A stretch of DNA of 64,000 bases from Ptiloglossa arizonensis (Eukaryota; Arthropoda; Insecta; Hymenoptera; Colletidae): contig NW_027479671.1 of the NCBI RefSeq assembly GCF_051014685.1, positions 17,207-81,206 of the forward strand. The letters run 5' to 3'. Shown piece after piece: positions 51,559 to 64,000 of this stretch. Below the pieces are notes generated by a model. That model saw only the letters and a program-made list of their open reading frames with translations. It was not told the origin of the DNA and did not search any database. Position numbers and translations under genes: made by a program. The stretch's first letter is position 1; every line of letters begins with the position of its first letter.

Positions 51559-51901
51559 TCGCGAACGGATTGACGAACTCGAGAAATTCCTGTCGCATAT
51601 GAAAGTAGAAAGTCGCCCGATTACAACGGAATGTGCATTTTTCCCCTAGGCCTTTGATGTTATTGGTTTCGAGTATCAGACTTGCGAAAATTTTGATGGT
51701 TTCTCAACCATTCCTTATTTTCACACTTCCATATCTCGCGAACGGATTGACGAACTCGAGAATTTCCTATTGCATCTGAAAGCAGAAACTCGCACGATTA
51801 CAACGGTGTGTGTACTTTTCCCCTAGGCCATTCCAGTTATTGGTTTGGAGTATCAGACCCGCGAAAATTTTGATGGTTTCTCAACCATTCCTTATTTTCA
51901 C
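51559..51901 (+). repeat. Spacer monomers between 7257-bp copies, from a 531-bp duplication
   Basis: About two monomers repeating sequence that lies 531 bp upstream. The gtcgcatatgaaag and ggcctttgatgtt monomer at 51592 copies the one at 51061, and a ttggtttggagtatc monomer follows. The duplicated series runs from about 51016-51394 into 51547-51925. Confidence 0.85.
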
Positions 51902-54900
51902 ACTTCCATATCTCGCGAACGGATTGACGAACTCGAGAATTTCCTATTGCAACTGAATGCAGAAACTCGCCCGATTACAACGGTATGTATATTTTTGCCC
52001 TAGGCAATAGTAGTTGTTGGTTTCGAGTATCAGACCAGCGAAAATTTTTATGGTTTCTCAACCATTCCTTAACTTCCAACTCCCATATCTCGCGAACGGA
52101 TTGACGAACTCGAGAAATTCCCGTTGCATCTGAAAGTAGAAATTCGCCCGATTACAAAGATATGTGTGTTTTCCCCCTAGGCCTTTCTAGTTGTTTGTTT
52201 CGAGTATCAGACTTGCGAAAATTTTGATTGTTTCTCAACCATTTATTAACTTCAAACTTCCATATCTCGCGAACGGATTGACGAACTCGAGAAATTCCTG
52301 TTGCATCTGAAAGTAGAAACTCGCCCGATTACAACGGTATGTGTATTTTTCCCCTAGGCCATTGTAGTTATTGGATTCGAGTATCAGATTTGCGAAAATT
52401 TTGATGATTTCTCAACCATTCCTTAGCTTCAAACTCCCATATATCGCGAACGGATTGACGAACTCGAGAAATTCCTGTCGCATGTGAAAGTAGAAAGTCG
52501 CCCGATTACAACGGTATGTGCATTTTTCCCCTAGGCCTTTGAAGTTATTGGTTTCGAGTATCAGACTTGCGAAAATTGTGATGGTTTCTCAACCATTCCT
52601 TAACTTCAAACACCCATATCTCGCGAACGGATTGACGAACTCGAGAAATTCCTGTTGCATGTGAAAGTAGAAAGTCGCCCGATTACAACGGTGTGTGTAC
52701 TTTTCCCCTAGGCCATTCCAGTTGTTGGTTTCGAGTATCAGACCAGCGAAAATTTTGATGGTTTCTCAACCATTCCTTAACTTCAAACTCCCATATCTCG
52801 CGAACGGATTGACGAACTCGGGAATTTCCTATTGCATCTGAAAGCAGAAACTCGCCCGATTACAATGGTATGTGTATTTTTCCCCTAGGCATTTGTAGTT
52901 ATTGGTTTCGAGTATCAGACTTGCGAAAATTGTGATGGTTTCTCAACCATTCCTTAACTTCAAACTCCCATATCTCGCGAACGGATTGACGAACTCGAGA
53001 AATTCCTGTTGCATGTGAAAGTAGAAAGTCGCCCGATTACAACGGTATGTGCATTTTTCCCCTAGGCCATTGTAGTTATTGGTGTCGAGTATCAGACTTG
53101 CGAAAATTTTGATGGTTTCTCAACCATTCCTTAACTTCCAACTCCCATATCTCGCGAACGGATTGACGAACTCGAGAATTTCCTATTGCATCCGAAAGCA
53201 GAAACTCGCCCGATTACAAAGATATGTATGTTTTCCCCCTAGGCCTTTGTAGTTGTTGCTTTCGAGTATCAGACTTGCGAAAATTTTGATGGTTTCTCAA
53301 CCATTCCATAACTTCAAACTCCCATATCTCGCGAACGGATTGACGAACTCGAGAAATTCCTGTTGCATCTGAAAGTAGAAACTCACCCGATTACAACGGT
53401 ATGTGTATTTTTGCCCTAGGCCATTGTAGTTATTGGATTCGCGTATCGGACTTGCGAAAATTTTGATGATTTCTCAACCATTCCTTAACTTCAAATTCCC
53501 ATATCCCGCGAACGGATTGACGAACACGAGAAATTACTGTTGCATGTGAAAGTAGAAAGTCCCCCGATTACAATGGTCCGTGTACTTTTCCCCTAGGCCA
53601 TTCCAGTTATTGGTTTCGAGTATCAGACCAGCGAAAATTTTGATGGTTTCTCAACCATTCCTTAACATCAAACTCCCATATCCCGCGAACGGATTGACGA
53701 ACTCGAGAATTTCCTATTGCATCTGAAAGCAGAAACTCGCCCGATTACAAAGATATGTGTGTTTTTTCCCTAGGCCTGTGTAGTTGTTGGTTTCGAGTAT
53801 CAGACTTGCGAAAATTTTGATGGTTTCTCAACCATTCCTTAAATTCAAACTCCCATATCTCGCGAACGGATTGACGAACTGGAGAAATTCCTGTTGCATC
53901 TGAAAGTAGAAACTCGCCCGATTACAACGGTATGTGTACTTTTGCCCTAGGCCATTGTAGTTATTGGATTCGCGTATCGGACTTGCGACAATTTTGATGA
54001 TTTCTCAACCATTCCTTAACTTCAAATTCCCATATCCCGCGAACGGATTGACGTACTCGAGAAATTCCGGTTGCATGTGAAAGTAGAAAGTCGCCCGATT
54101 ACAACGGTATGTGTATTTTTCCCCTAGGCCTTTGAAGTTATTGGTTTCGAGTATCAGACTTGCGAAAATTATGATGGTTTCTCAACCATTCGTTAACCGC
54201 AAACTCCCATATCTCGCGAACGGATTGACGAACTCGAGAAATTCCTGTTGCATCTGAAAGTAGAAACTCGCCCGATTACAAAGATATGTGTGTTTTCCCC
54301 CTAGGCCTTTGTAGTTGTTTGTTTCGAGTATCAGACTTGCGAAAATTTTGATGGTTTCTCAACCATTTATTAACTTCAAACTCCCATATCTCGCGAACGG
54401 ATTGACGAACTCGAGAAATTCCTGTGGCATGTGAAAGTAGAATGTCGCCCGATTTCAACGGTATGTGTATCTTTCCCCTAGGCCTTTGTAGTTATTGGTT
54501 TCGAGTATCAGACTTGCGAAAATTTTGATGGTTTCTCATGCATTCCTTAACTTCAAACTTCCATATCCCGCGAACGGATTGACGAACTCGAGAAATTCCG
54601 GTTGCATGTGAAAGTAGAAAGTCGCCCGATTACAACGGTATGTGTATTTTTCCCCTAGGCCTTTGAAGTTATTGGTTTCGAGTATCAGACTTGCGAAAAT
54701 TTTGATGGTTTCTCAACCATTCCTTATTTTCACACTTCCATATCTCGCGAACGGATTGGCGAACTCGAGAATTTCCTGTTGCATCTGAAAGCAGAAACTC
54801 GCCCGATTACAACGGTGTGTGTACTTTTCCCCTAGGCCATTCCAGTTGTTGGTTTCGAGTATCAGACCAGCGAAAATTTTGATGCTTTCTCAAGCATTCC

Positions 54901-57900
54901 TTAACTTCAGACTTCCATATCTCGCGAACGGATTGACGAACTCGAGAATTTCCTATTGCATCTGAATGCAGAAACTCGCCCGATTACAACGGTATGTGTA
55001 TTTTTGCCCTAGGCAATAGTAGTTGTTGGTTTCGAGTATCAGACCAGCGAAAATTTTGATGGTTTCTAATGTATTCCTTAACTTCAAACTTCCATATCTC
55101 GCGAACGGATTGACGAACTCGAGAATTTCCTATTGCATCTGACAGCAGAAACTCGCCCGATTACAATGGTATGTGTATTTTTCCCCTAGGCATTTGTAGT
55201 AATTGGTTTCGAGTATCAGACTTGCGAAAATTGTGATGGTTTCTCAACCATTCCTTAACTTCAAACTCCCATATCTCGCGAACGGATTGACGAACTCGAG
55301 AAATTCCTGTTTCATCTGAAAGTAGAAACTCGCCCGATTACAAAGATATGTGTGCTTTCCCCCTAGGCCTTTGTAGTTATTGGATTCGAGTATCAGACTT
55401 GCGAAAATTTTGATGGTTTCTCAACCATTCCTTAATTTCAAACTCCCATATCCCGCGAACGGATTGACGAACTCGAGAATTTCCTATTGCATCTGAAAGC
55501 AGAAACTCGCCCGATTACGACGGTGTGTGTACTTTTCCCCTAGGCCATTCCAGTTGTTGGTTTCGAGTATCAGACCAGCGAAAATTTTGATGGTTTCTCA
55601 AGCATTCCTTAACTTCAAACTTCCATATCTCGCGAACGGATTGACGAACTCGAGAATTTCCTATTGCATCTGAATGCACAAACTCGCCCGATTACAACGG
55701 TATGTGTATTTTTGCCCTAGGCCATAGTAGTTGTTGGTTTCGAGTATCAGACCCGCGAAAATTTTGATGGTTTCTCATGCATTCCTTAACTTCAAACTTC
55801 CATATCTCGCGAACGGATTGACGAAATCGAGAATTTCCTATTGCATCTGACAGCAGAAACTCGCCCGATTACAACGGTATGTGTATTTTGGCCCTAGGCC
55901 ATAGTAGTTATTGCATGCGAGTATCAGACTTGCGAAAATTTTGATGATTTCTCAACCATTCCTTAACTTCAAACTCCCATATCTCGCGAACGCATTGACG
56001 AACTCCAGAAATTCCTGTTGCATGTGAAAGTAGAATCTCCACCGATTACAATGGTATGTGTATTTTTCCCCTAGGCATTTGTAGTTGTTGGTTTCGAGTA
56101 TCAGACTTGCGAAAATTTTGATGGTTTCTCAACCATTCCTTATCTTCACACTTTCATATCTCGCGAACGGATTGACGAACTCGAGAAATTCCTATTGCAT
56201 CTGAAAGCAGAAACTCGCACGATTACAACGGTGTGTGTACTTTTCCCCTAGGCCATTCCAGTTGGCGGTTTCGAGTATCAGACCAGCGAAAATTTTGATG
56301 GTTTCTCAACCATTCCTTAATTTCAAACTCCCATATCTCGCGAACGGATTGACGAACTCGAGAATTTCCTATTGCATCTGAAAGCAGAAACTCGCACGAT
56401 TACAATGGTATGTGTATTTTTCCCCTAGGCATTTGTAGTTATTGGTTTCGAGTATCAGACTTGCGAAAATTTTGATGATTTCTCAACCATTTATTAACTT
56501 CAAACTCCCATATCTCGCGAACGGATTGACGAACTCGAGAAATTCCTGTTGCATGTGAAAGTAGAAAGTTGCCCGATTACAACGGTATGTGCATTTTTCC
56601 CCTAGGCCATTGTAGTTATTGGTTTCGAGTATCAGACTTGCGAAAATTTTGATGGTTTCTCAACCATTCCTTAACTTCCAACTCCCATATCTCGCGAACG
56701 GATTGACGAACTCGAGAATTTCCTATTGCATCTGAAAGCAGAAACTCGCCCGATTACAAAGATATGTGTGTTTTCCCCCTAGGCCTTTGTAGTTGTTGGT
56801 TTCGAGTATCAGACCAGCGAAAATTTTGATGGTTTCTCAAGCATTCCTTAACTTCAAACTTCCATATCTCGCGAACGGATTGACGAACTCGAGAATTTCC
56901 TATTGCAACTGAATGCAGAAACTCGCCCGATTACAACGGTATGTATATTTTTGCCCTAGGCAATAGTAGTTGTTGGTTTCGAGTATCAGACCAGCGAAAA
57001 TTTTGATGGTTTCTCAACCATTCCTTAACTTCCAACTCCCATATCTCGCGAACGGATTGACGAACTCGAGAAATTCCTGTTGCATGTGAAAGTAGAAAGT
57101 CGCCCGATTACAACGGTATGTGCATTTTTCCCTAAGGCCATTGTAGTTATTGGTTTCGAGTATCAGACTTGCGAAAATTTTGATGGTTTCTCAACCATTC
57201 CTTAACTTCCAACTCCCATATCTCGCGAACGGATTGACGAACTCGAGAAATTCCCGTTGCATCTGAAAGTAGAAACTCGCCCGATTACAATGGTATGTGT
57301 ATTTTTCCCCTAGGCATTTGTAGTTATTGGTTTCGAGTATCAGACTTGCGAAAATTTTGATGATTTCTCAACCATTCCTTAACTTCAAACTCCCATATCT
57401 CGCGAACGGATTGACGAACTCGAGAAATTCCTGTTGCATGTGAAAGTAGAAAGTCGCCCGATTACAACGGTATGTGCATTTTTCCCCTAGGCCATTGTAG
57501 TTATTGGTTTCGAGTATCAGACTTGCGAAAATTTTGATGGTTTCTCAACCATTCCTTAACTTCCAACTCCCATATCTCGCGAACGGATTGACGAACTCGA
57601 GAATTTCCTATTGCATCTGAAAGCAGAAACTCGCACGATTACAACGGTGTGTGTACTTTTCCCCTAGGCCATTCCAGTTGTTGGTTTCGAGTATCAGACC
57701 AGCGAAAATTTTGATGGTTTCTCATGCATTCCTTAACTTCAAACTTCCATATCCCGCGAACGGATTGACGAACTCGAGAAATTCCGGTTGCATGTGAAAG
57801 TAGAAAGTCGCCCGATTACAGCGGTATGTGTATTTTTCCCCTAGGCCTTTGAAGTTATTGGTTTCGAGTATCAGACTTGCGAAAATTTTGATGGTTTCTC

Positions 57901-58815
57901 AACCATTCCTTATTTTCACACTTCCATATCTCGCGAACGGATTGACGAACTCGAGAATTTGCTATTGCATCTGAAAGCAGAAACTCGCACGATTACAACG
58001 GTGTGTGTACTTTTCACCTAGGCTATTCCAGTTGTTGGTTTCGAGTATCAGATCAGCGAAAATTTTGATGGTTTCTCAAGCATTCCTTAACTTCAAACTT
58101 CCATATCTCGCGAACGGATTGACGAACTCGAGAAATTCCTGTTGCATCTGAAAGTAGAAACTCGCCCGATTACAACGGTATGTGTATTTTTGCCTTAGGC
58201 CATAGTAGTTATTGGATTCGAGTATCAGACTTGCGAAAATTTTGATGATTTCTCAACCATTCCTTAACTTCAAACTCCCATATCTCGCGAACGGATTGAC
58301 GAACTCGAGAAATTCCTGTCGCATATGAAAGTAGAAAGTCGCCCGATTACAACGGAATGTGCATTTTTCCCCTAGGCCTTTGATGTTATTGGTTTCGAGT
58401 ATCAGACTTGCGAAAATTTTGATGGTTTCTCAACCATTCCTTATTTTCACACTTCCATATCTCGCGAACGGATTGACGAACTCGAGAATTTCCTATTGCA
58501 TCTGAAAGCAGAAACTCGCACGATTACAACGGTGTGTGTACTTTTCCCCTAGGCCATTCCAGTTATTGGTTTGGAGTATCAGACCCGCGAAAATTTTGAT
58601 GGTTTCTCAACCATTCCTTATTTTCACACTTCCATATCTCGCGAACGGATTGAACAACTCGAGAATTTCCTATTGCATCTGAAAGCAGAAACTCGCACGA
58701 TTACAACGGTGTGTGTACTTTTCCACTAGGCCATTCCAGTTGTTGGTTTCGAGTATCAGACCAGCGAAAATTTTGATTGTTTCTCAACCATTCCTTAACT
58801 TCAAACTCCCATATC
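51902..58815 (+). repeat. 7257-bp-offset duplication, copy 2 (~39 monomers)
   Basis: Partner of 44645-51558. Copy 2 enters at about monomer positions 70-117, between a ttattttcacacttcc left half and a gcaactgaatgcag right half. After 58815 the monomer continues with atcccgcgaac where copy 1 has atctcgcgaac. Confidence 0.93.
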
Positions 58816-58954
58816 CCGCGAACGGATTGACGAACTCGAGAATTTCCTATTGCATCTGAAAGCAGAAACTCGCCCGATTACAGCGGTATGTGTATTTTTG
58901 CCTTAGGCCATAGTAGTTATTGGATTCGGGTATCAGACTTGCGAAAATTTTGAT
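58816..58954 (+). repeat. Junction segment before third copy
   Basis: Less than one monomer (ttacagcggtatgtg, tttgccttaggcc, ggattcgggtatcag), joining the second copy to an internal point of the third. The same segment recurs near 62522-62650, beyond the third copy. Confidence 0.75.
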
Positions 58955-61900
58955 GGTTTCTAATGTATTCCTTAACTTCAAACTTCCATATCTCGCGAAC
59001 GGATTGACGAACTCGAGAATTTCCTATTGCATCTGACAGCAGAAACTCGCCCGATTACAATGGTATGTGTATTTTTCCCCTAGGCATTTGTAGTAATTGG
59101 TTTCGAGTATCAGACTTGCGAAAATTGTGATGGTTTCTCAACCATTCCTTAACTTCAAACTCCCATATCTCGCGAACGGATTGACGAACTCGAGAAATTC
59201 CTGTTTCATCTGAAAGTAGAAACTCGCCCGATTACAAAGATATGTGTGCTTTCCCCCTAGGCCTTTGTAGTTATTGGATTCGAGTATCAGACTTGCGAAA
59301 ATTTTGATGGTTTCTCAACCATTCCTTAATTTCAAACTCCCATATCCCGCGAACGGATTGACGAACTCGAGAATTTCCTATTGCATCTGAAAGCAGAAAC
59401 TCGCCCGATTACGACGGTGTGTGTACTTTTCCCCTAGGCCATTCCAGTTGTTGGTTTCGAGTATCAGACCAGCGAAAATTTTGATGGTTTCTCAAGCATT
59501 CCTTAACTTCAAACTTCCATATCTCGCGAACGGATTGACGAACTCGAGAATTTCCTATTGCATCTGAATGCACAAACTCGCCCGATTACAACGGTATGTG
59601 TATTTTTGCCCTAGGCCATAGTAGTTGTTGGTTTCGAGTATCAGACCCGCGAAAATTTTGATGGTTTCTCATGCATTCCTTAACTTCAAACTTCCATATC
59701 TCGCGAACGGATTGACGAAATCGAGAATTTCCTATTGCATCTGACAGCAGAAACTCGCCCGATTACAACGGTATGTGTATTTTGGCCCTAGGCCATAGTA
59801 GTTATTGCATGCGAGTATCAGACTTGCGAAAATTTTGATGATTTCTCAACCATTCCTTAACTTCAAACTCCCATATCTCGCGAACGCATTGACGAACTCC
59901 AGAAATTCCTGTTGCATGTGAAAGTAGAATCTCCACCGATTACAATGGTATGTGTATTTTTCCCCTAGGCATTTGTAGTTGTTGGTTTCGAGTATCAGAC
60001 TTGCGAAATTTTGATGGTTTCTCAACCATTCCTTATCTTCACACTTCCATATCTCGCGAACGGATTGACGAACTCGAGAAATTCCTATTGCATCTGAAAG
60101 CAGAAACTCGCACGATTACAACGGTGTGTGTACTTTTCCCCTAGGCCATTCCAGTTGGCGGTTTCGAGTATCAGACCAGCGAAATTTTGATGGTTTCTCA
60201 ACCATTCCTTAATTTCAAACTCCCATATCTCGCGAACGGATTGACGAACTCGAGAATTTCCTATTGCATCTGAAAGCAGAAACTCGCACGATTACAATGG
60301 TATGTGTATTTTTCCCCTAGGCATTTGTAGTTATTGGTTTCGAGTATCAGACTTGCGAAAATTTTGATGATTTCTCAACCATTTATTAACTTCAAACTCC
60401 CATATCTCGCGAACGGATTGACGAACTCGAGAAATTCCTGTTGCATGTGAAAGTAGAAAGTTGCCCGATTACAACGGTATGTGCATTTTTCCCCTAGGCC
60501 ATTGTAGTTATTGGTTTCGAGTATCAGACTTGCGAAAATTTTGATGGTTTCTCAACCATTCCTTAACTTCCAACTCCCATATCTCGCGAACGGATTGACG
60601 AACTCGAGAATTTCCTATTGCATCTGAAAGCAGAAACTCGCCCGATTACAAAGATATGTGTGTTTTCCCCCTAGGCCTTTGTAGTTGTTGGTTTCGAGTA
60701 TCAGACCAGCGAAAATTTTGATGGTTTCTCAAGCATTCCTTAACTTCAAACTTCCATATCTCGCGAACGGATTGACGAACTCGAGAATTTCCTATTGCAA
60801 CTGTATGCAGAAACTCGCCCGATTACAACGGTATGTATATTTTTGCCCTAGGCAATAGTAGTTGTTGGTTTCGAGTATAAGACCAGCGAAAATTTTGATT
60901 GTTTCTCAACCATTCCTTAACTTCCAACTCCCATATCTCGCGAACGGATTGACGAACTCGAGAAATTCCCGTTGCATCTGAAAGTAGAAACTCTCCCGAT
61001 TACAAAGATATGTGTGTTTTCCCCCGTAGGCTCTTGTAGTTGTTGGTTTCGAGTATCAGACCAGCGAAATTTTGATGGTTTCTCAAGCATTCCTTAACTT
61101 CAAACTTCCATATCTCGCGAACGGATTGACGAACTCGAGAATTTCCTATTGCAACTGAATGCAGAAACTCGCCCGATTACAACGGTATGTATATTTTGCC
61201 CTAGGCAATAGTAGTTGTTGGTTTCGAGTATCAGACCAGCGAAAATTTTGATGGTTTCTCAACCATTCCTTAACTTCCAACTCCCATATCTCGCGAACGG
61301 ATTGACGAACTCGAGAAATTCCTGTTGCATGTGAAAGTAGAAAGTCGCCCGATTACAACGGTATGTGCATTTTTCCCTAAGGCCATTGTAGTTATTGGTT
61401 TCGAGTATCAGACTTGCGAAAATTTTGATGGTTTCTCAACCATTCCTTAACTTCCAACTCCCATATCTCGCGAACGGATTGACGAACTCGAGAAATTCCC
61501 GTTGCATCTGAAAGTAGAAACTCGCCCGATTACAATGGTATGTGTATTTTTCCCCTAGGCATTTGTAGTTATTGGTTTCGAGTATCAGACTTGCGAAATT
61601 TTGATGATTTCTCAACCATTCCTTAACATCAAACTCCCATATCTCGCGAACGGATTGACGAACTCGAGAAATTCCTGTTGCATGTGAAAGTAGAAAGTCG
61701 CCCGATTACAACGGTATGTGCATTTTTCCCCTAGGCCATTGTAGTTATTGGTTTCGAGTATCAGACTTGCGAAAATTTTGATGGTTTCTCAACCATTCCT
61801 TAACTTCCAACTCCCATATCTCGCGAACGGATTGACGAACTCGAGAATTTCCTATTGCATCTGAAAGCAGAAACTCGCACGATTACAACGGTGTGTGTAC

Positions 61901-62521
61901 TTTTCCTCTAGGCCATTCCAGTTGTTGGTTTCGAGTATCAGACCAGCGAAAATTTTGATGGTTTCTCATGCATTCCTTAACTTCAAACTCCCATATCCCG
62001 CGAACGGATGACGAACTCGAGAAATTCCTGTCGCATATGAAAGTAGAAAGTCGCCCGATTACAACGGAATGTGCATTTTTCCCCTAGGCCTTTGATGTTA
62101 TTGGTTTCGAGTATCAGACTTGCGAAAATTTTGATGGTTCTCAACCATTCCTTATTTTCACACTTCCATATCTCGCGAACGGATTGACGAACTCGAGAAT
62201 TTCCTATTGCATCTGAAAGCAGAAACTCGCACGATTACAACGGTGTGTGTACTTTTCCCCTAGGCCATTCCAGTTATTGGTTTCGAGTATCAGACCAGCG
62301 AAAATTTTGATGGTTTCTCAACCATTCCTTATTTTCACACTTCCATATCTCGCGAACGGATTGAACAACTCGAGAATTTCCTATTGCATCTGAAAGCAGA
62401 AACTCGCACGATTACAACGGTGTGTGTACTTTTCCACTAGGCCATTCCAGTTGTTGGTTTCGAGTATCAGACCAGCGAAAATTTTGATTGTTTCTCAACC
62501 ATTCCTTAACTTCAAACTCCC
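58955..62521 (+). repeat. Partial third copy of region IV unit, rearranged
   Basis: It follows 55061-58810 (and 47804-51553), starting at ggtttctaatgtattcc. Compared with copy 2 it gains two monomers near 60780-61200 (dimer with gcaactgtatgcag and cccccgtaggctc) and lacks three near 62000, where copy 2 has 57740-58270. It also carries seven single-base deletions between about 60008 and 62139. The predicted net length change agrees with the measured spacing to within a base. Confidence 0.85.
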
Positions 62522-64000
62522 ATATCCCGCGAACGGATTGACGAACTCGAGAATTTCCTATTGCATCTGAAAGCAGAAACTCGCCCGATTACAGCGGTAT
62601 GTGTATTTTTGCCTTAGGCCATAGTAGTTATTGGATTCGGGTATCAGACTTGCGAAAATTTTGATGATTTCTCAACCATTCCTTAACTTCAAACTGCCAT
62701 ATCTCGCGAGCGCATTGACGAACTCGAGAATTTCCTATTGCATCTGAAAGCAGAAACTCGCACGATTACAACGGTGTGTGTACTTTTCCCCTAGGCCATT
62801 CCAGTTATTGGTTTCGAGTATCAGGCCAGCGAAAATTTTGATGGTTTCTCAACCATTCCTTAACTTCAAACTCCCATATCCCGCGAACGGATTGACGAAC
62901 ACGAGAAATTCCTGTTGCATGTGAAAGTAGAAAGTCGCCCGATTACAACGGTATGTGTATTTTTCCCCTAGGCCTTTGAAGTTATTGGTTTCGAGTATCA
63001 GACTTGCGAAAATTTTGATGGTTTCTCAACCATTCCTTAACTTCAAACTCCCATATCTCGCGAACGGATTGACGAACTCGAGAAATTCCTGTTGCATGTG
63101 AAAGTAGAAAGTCGCCCGATTACAACGGTATGTGCATTTTTCCCCTAGGCCATTGTAGTTATTGGTTTCGAGTATCAGACCAGCGAAAATTTTGATGATT
63201 TCTCAACCTTTCCTTAACTTCAAATTCCCATATCCCGCGAACGGATTGACGAACTCGAGAAATTCCTGTTGCATCTGAAAGCAGAAACTCGCCCGATTAC
63301 AACGGTGTGTGTACTTTTCCCCTAGGCCATTCCAGTTGTTGGTTTCGAGTATCAGACCAGCGAAAATTTTGATGGTTTCTCATGCATTCCTTAACTTCAA
63401 ACTTCCATATCTCGCGAACGGATTGACGAACTCGAGAATTTCCTATTGCATCTGAAAGTAGAAATTCGCCCGATTACAAAGATATGTGTGTTTTCCCCCT
63501 AGGCCTTTCTAGTTGTTTGTTTCGAGTATCAGACTTGCGAAAATTTTGATGGTTTCTCAACCATTTATTAACTTCAAACTCCCATATCTCGCGAACGGAT
63601 TGACGAACTCGAGAAATTCCTGTTGCATCTGAAAGCAGAAACTCGCACGATTACAACGGTGTGTGTACTTTTCCCCTAGGCCATTCCAGTTGTTTGTTTC
63701 GAGTATCAGATCAGCGAAAATTTTGATGGTTTCTCAAGCATTCCTTAACTTCAAACTTCCATATCTCGCGAACGGATTGACGAACTCGAGAATTTCCTAT
63801 TGCATCTGACAGCAGAAACTCGCCCGATTACAACGGTATGTGCATTTTTCCCCTAGGCCTTTGAAGTTATTGGTTTCGAGTGTCAGACTTGCGAAAATTT
63901 TGATGGTTTCTCAACCATTCCTTATCTTCACACTTCCATATCTCGCGAACGGATTGACGAACTCGAGAAATTCCTGTTGCATGTGAAAGTAGAAAGTCGC
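62522..64000 (+). repeat. Region IV mosaic tail, cut by window end
   Basis: About eight monomers of mixed type, including gcgagcgcattg near 62707, gtatcaggccagcg near 62821 and tctagttgtttgtttcg near 63508. I could not assign them to one longer unit. The last monomer starts near 63864 and is incomplete. Confidence 0.8.

Larger units (their letters stand above)
1..64000 (+). repeat. Satellite DNA array, ~177-bp monomer, ~362 copies
   Basis: Every part of the window aligns to one monomer of about 177 bp, always in the same orientation. Successive monomers begin at a tagttattgg or cagttgttgg motif (for example 1, 177, 354, 531). Near-invariant landmarks recur in each unit: tttcgagtatcag, gcgaaaatttt, gatggtttctcaacc, a tcgcgaacggattgacgaac core, ctcgag and cctagg. 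Copies differ by base substitutions and rare one-base indels. I found no interruption by unique DNA, transposon or inverted segment. Arrays of this kind are typical of centromeric or pericentromeric heterochromatin; that location is inferred. The first monomer is 176 bp, and the last (from about 63864) is cut by the window end. Confidence 0.98.

Noticed and set aside
1..64000. CRISPR array or other prokaryotic repeat system
   Set aside because: Units are 177 bp, contiguous, all homologous along their full length, with no short direct repeats separated by unique spacers and no cas-like genes.
1..64000. Transposon or retrotransposon array, or ribosomal or 5S RNA gene repeats
   Set aside because: There are no terminal repeats, no coding domains, no target-site duplications and no recognisable RNA gene sequence in the monomer.
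1..64000. Assignment to a known plant or animal centromere satellite
   Set aside because: I compared from memory with well-known families of similar length (such as the Arabidopsis 178-bp and primate 171-bp satellites) and saw no convincing similarity. A database search is needed before naming any taxon.

Overview
The whole 64 kb window is one uninterrupted, head-to-tail tandem array of a satellite DNA monomer of about 177 bp (41% GC by hand count of a consensus), roughly 362 copies in a single orientation. I see no protein-coding gene, RNA gene, transposon, promoter or unique-sequence island. Open frames exist on both strands only because 177 is divisible by three, so a stop-free frame can run from one monomer into the next. 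Such an array points to a eukaryotic nuclear chromosome, most likely centromeric, pericentromeric or other constitutive heterochromatin. I do not recognise the satellite family and cannot name the organism. CpG dinucleotides are not depleted (10 per consensus monomer against about 7.5 expected).

Region I (1-16602) is a modular higher-order repeat. Four block types recur in the order P-R-P-Q-R-P-S-P-Q-R-P-Q-S'. P has 6 monomers (1061 bp), Q has 5 (883 bp), R has 13 (2298 bp) and S has 6 (1058 bp). Block copies are nearly identical.

Region II (16603-31826) is a more diverged mosaic. It contains a 7-8 monomer block present three times and a tandem duplication of a 17-monomer unit (3009 bp; 23572-26580 and 26581-29589).

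Region III (31827-44644) holds a tandem duplication of a 31-monomer unit (5490 bp; 31827-37316 and 37317-42800), followed by a 3-monomer duplication and a short mosaic.

Region IV (44645-64000) holds a 7257-bp-offset duplication (41 monomers; 44645-51558 and 51902-58815). A third, partial and rearranged copy covers 58955-62521, and a mosaic tail runs to the window end.

No genes act together here. The interest lies in recent, nested amplification by unequal exchange, in a motif per monomer that resembles the mammalian CENP-B box (with one exact match at 43584-43600), and in two clusters of one-base deletions that look like uncorrected consensus errors.
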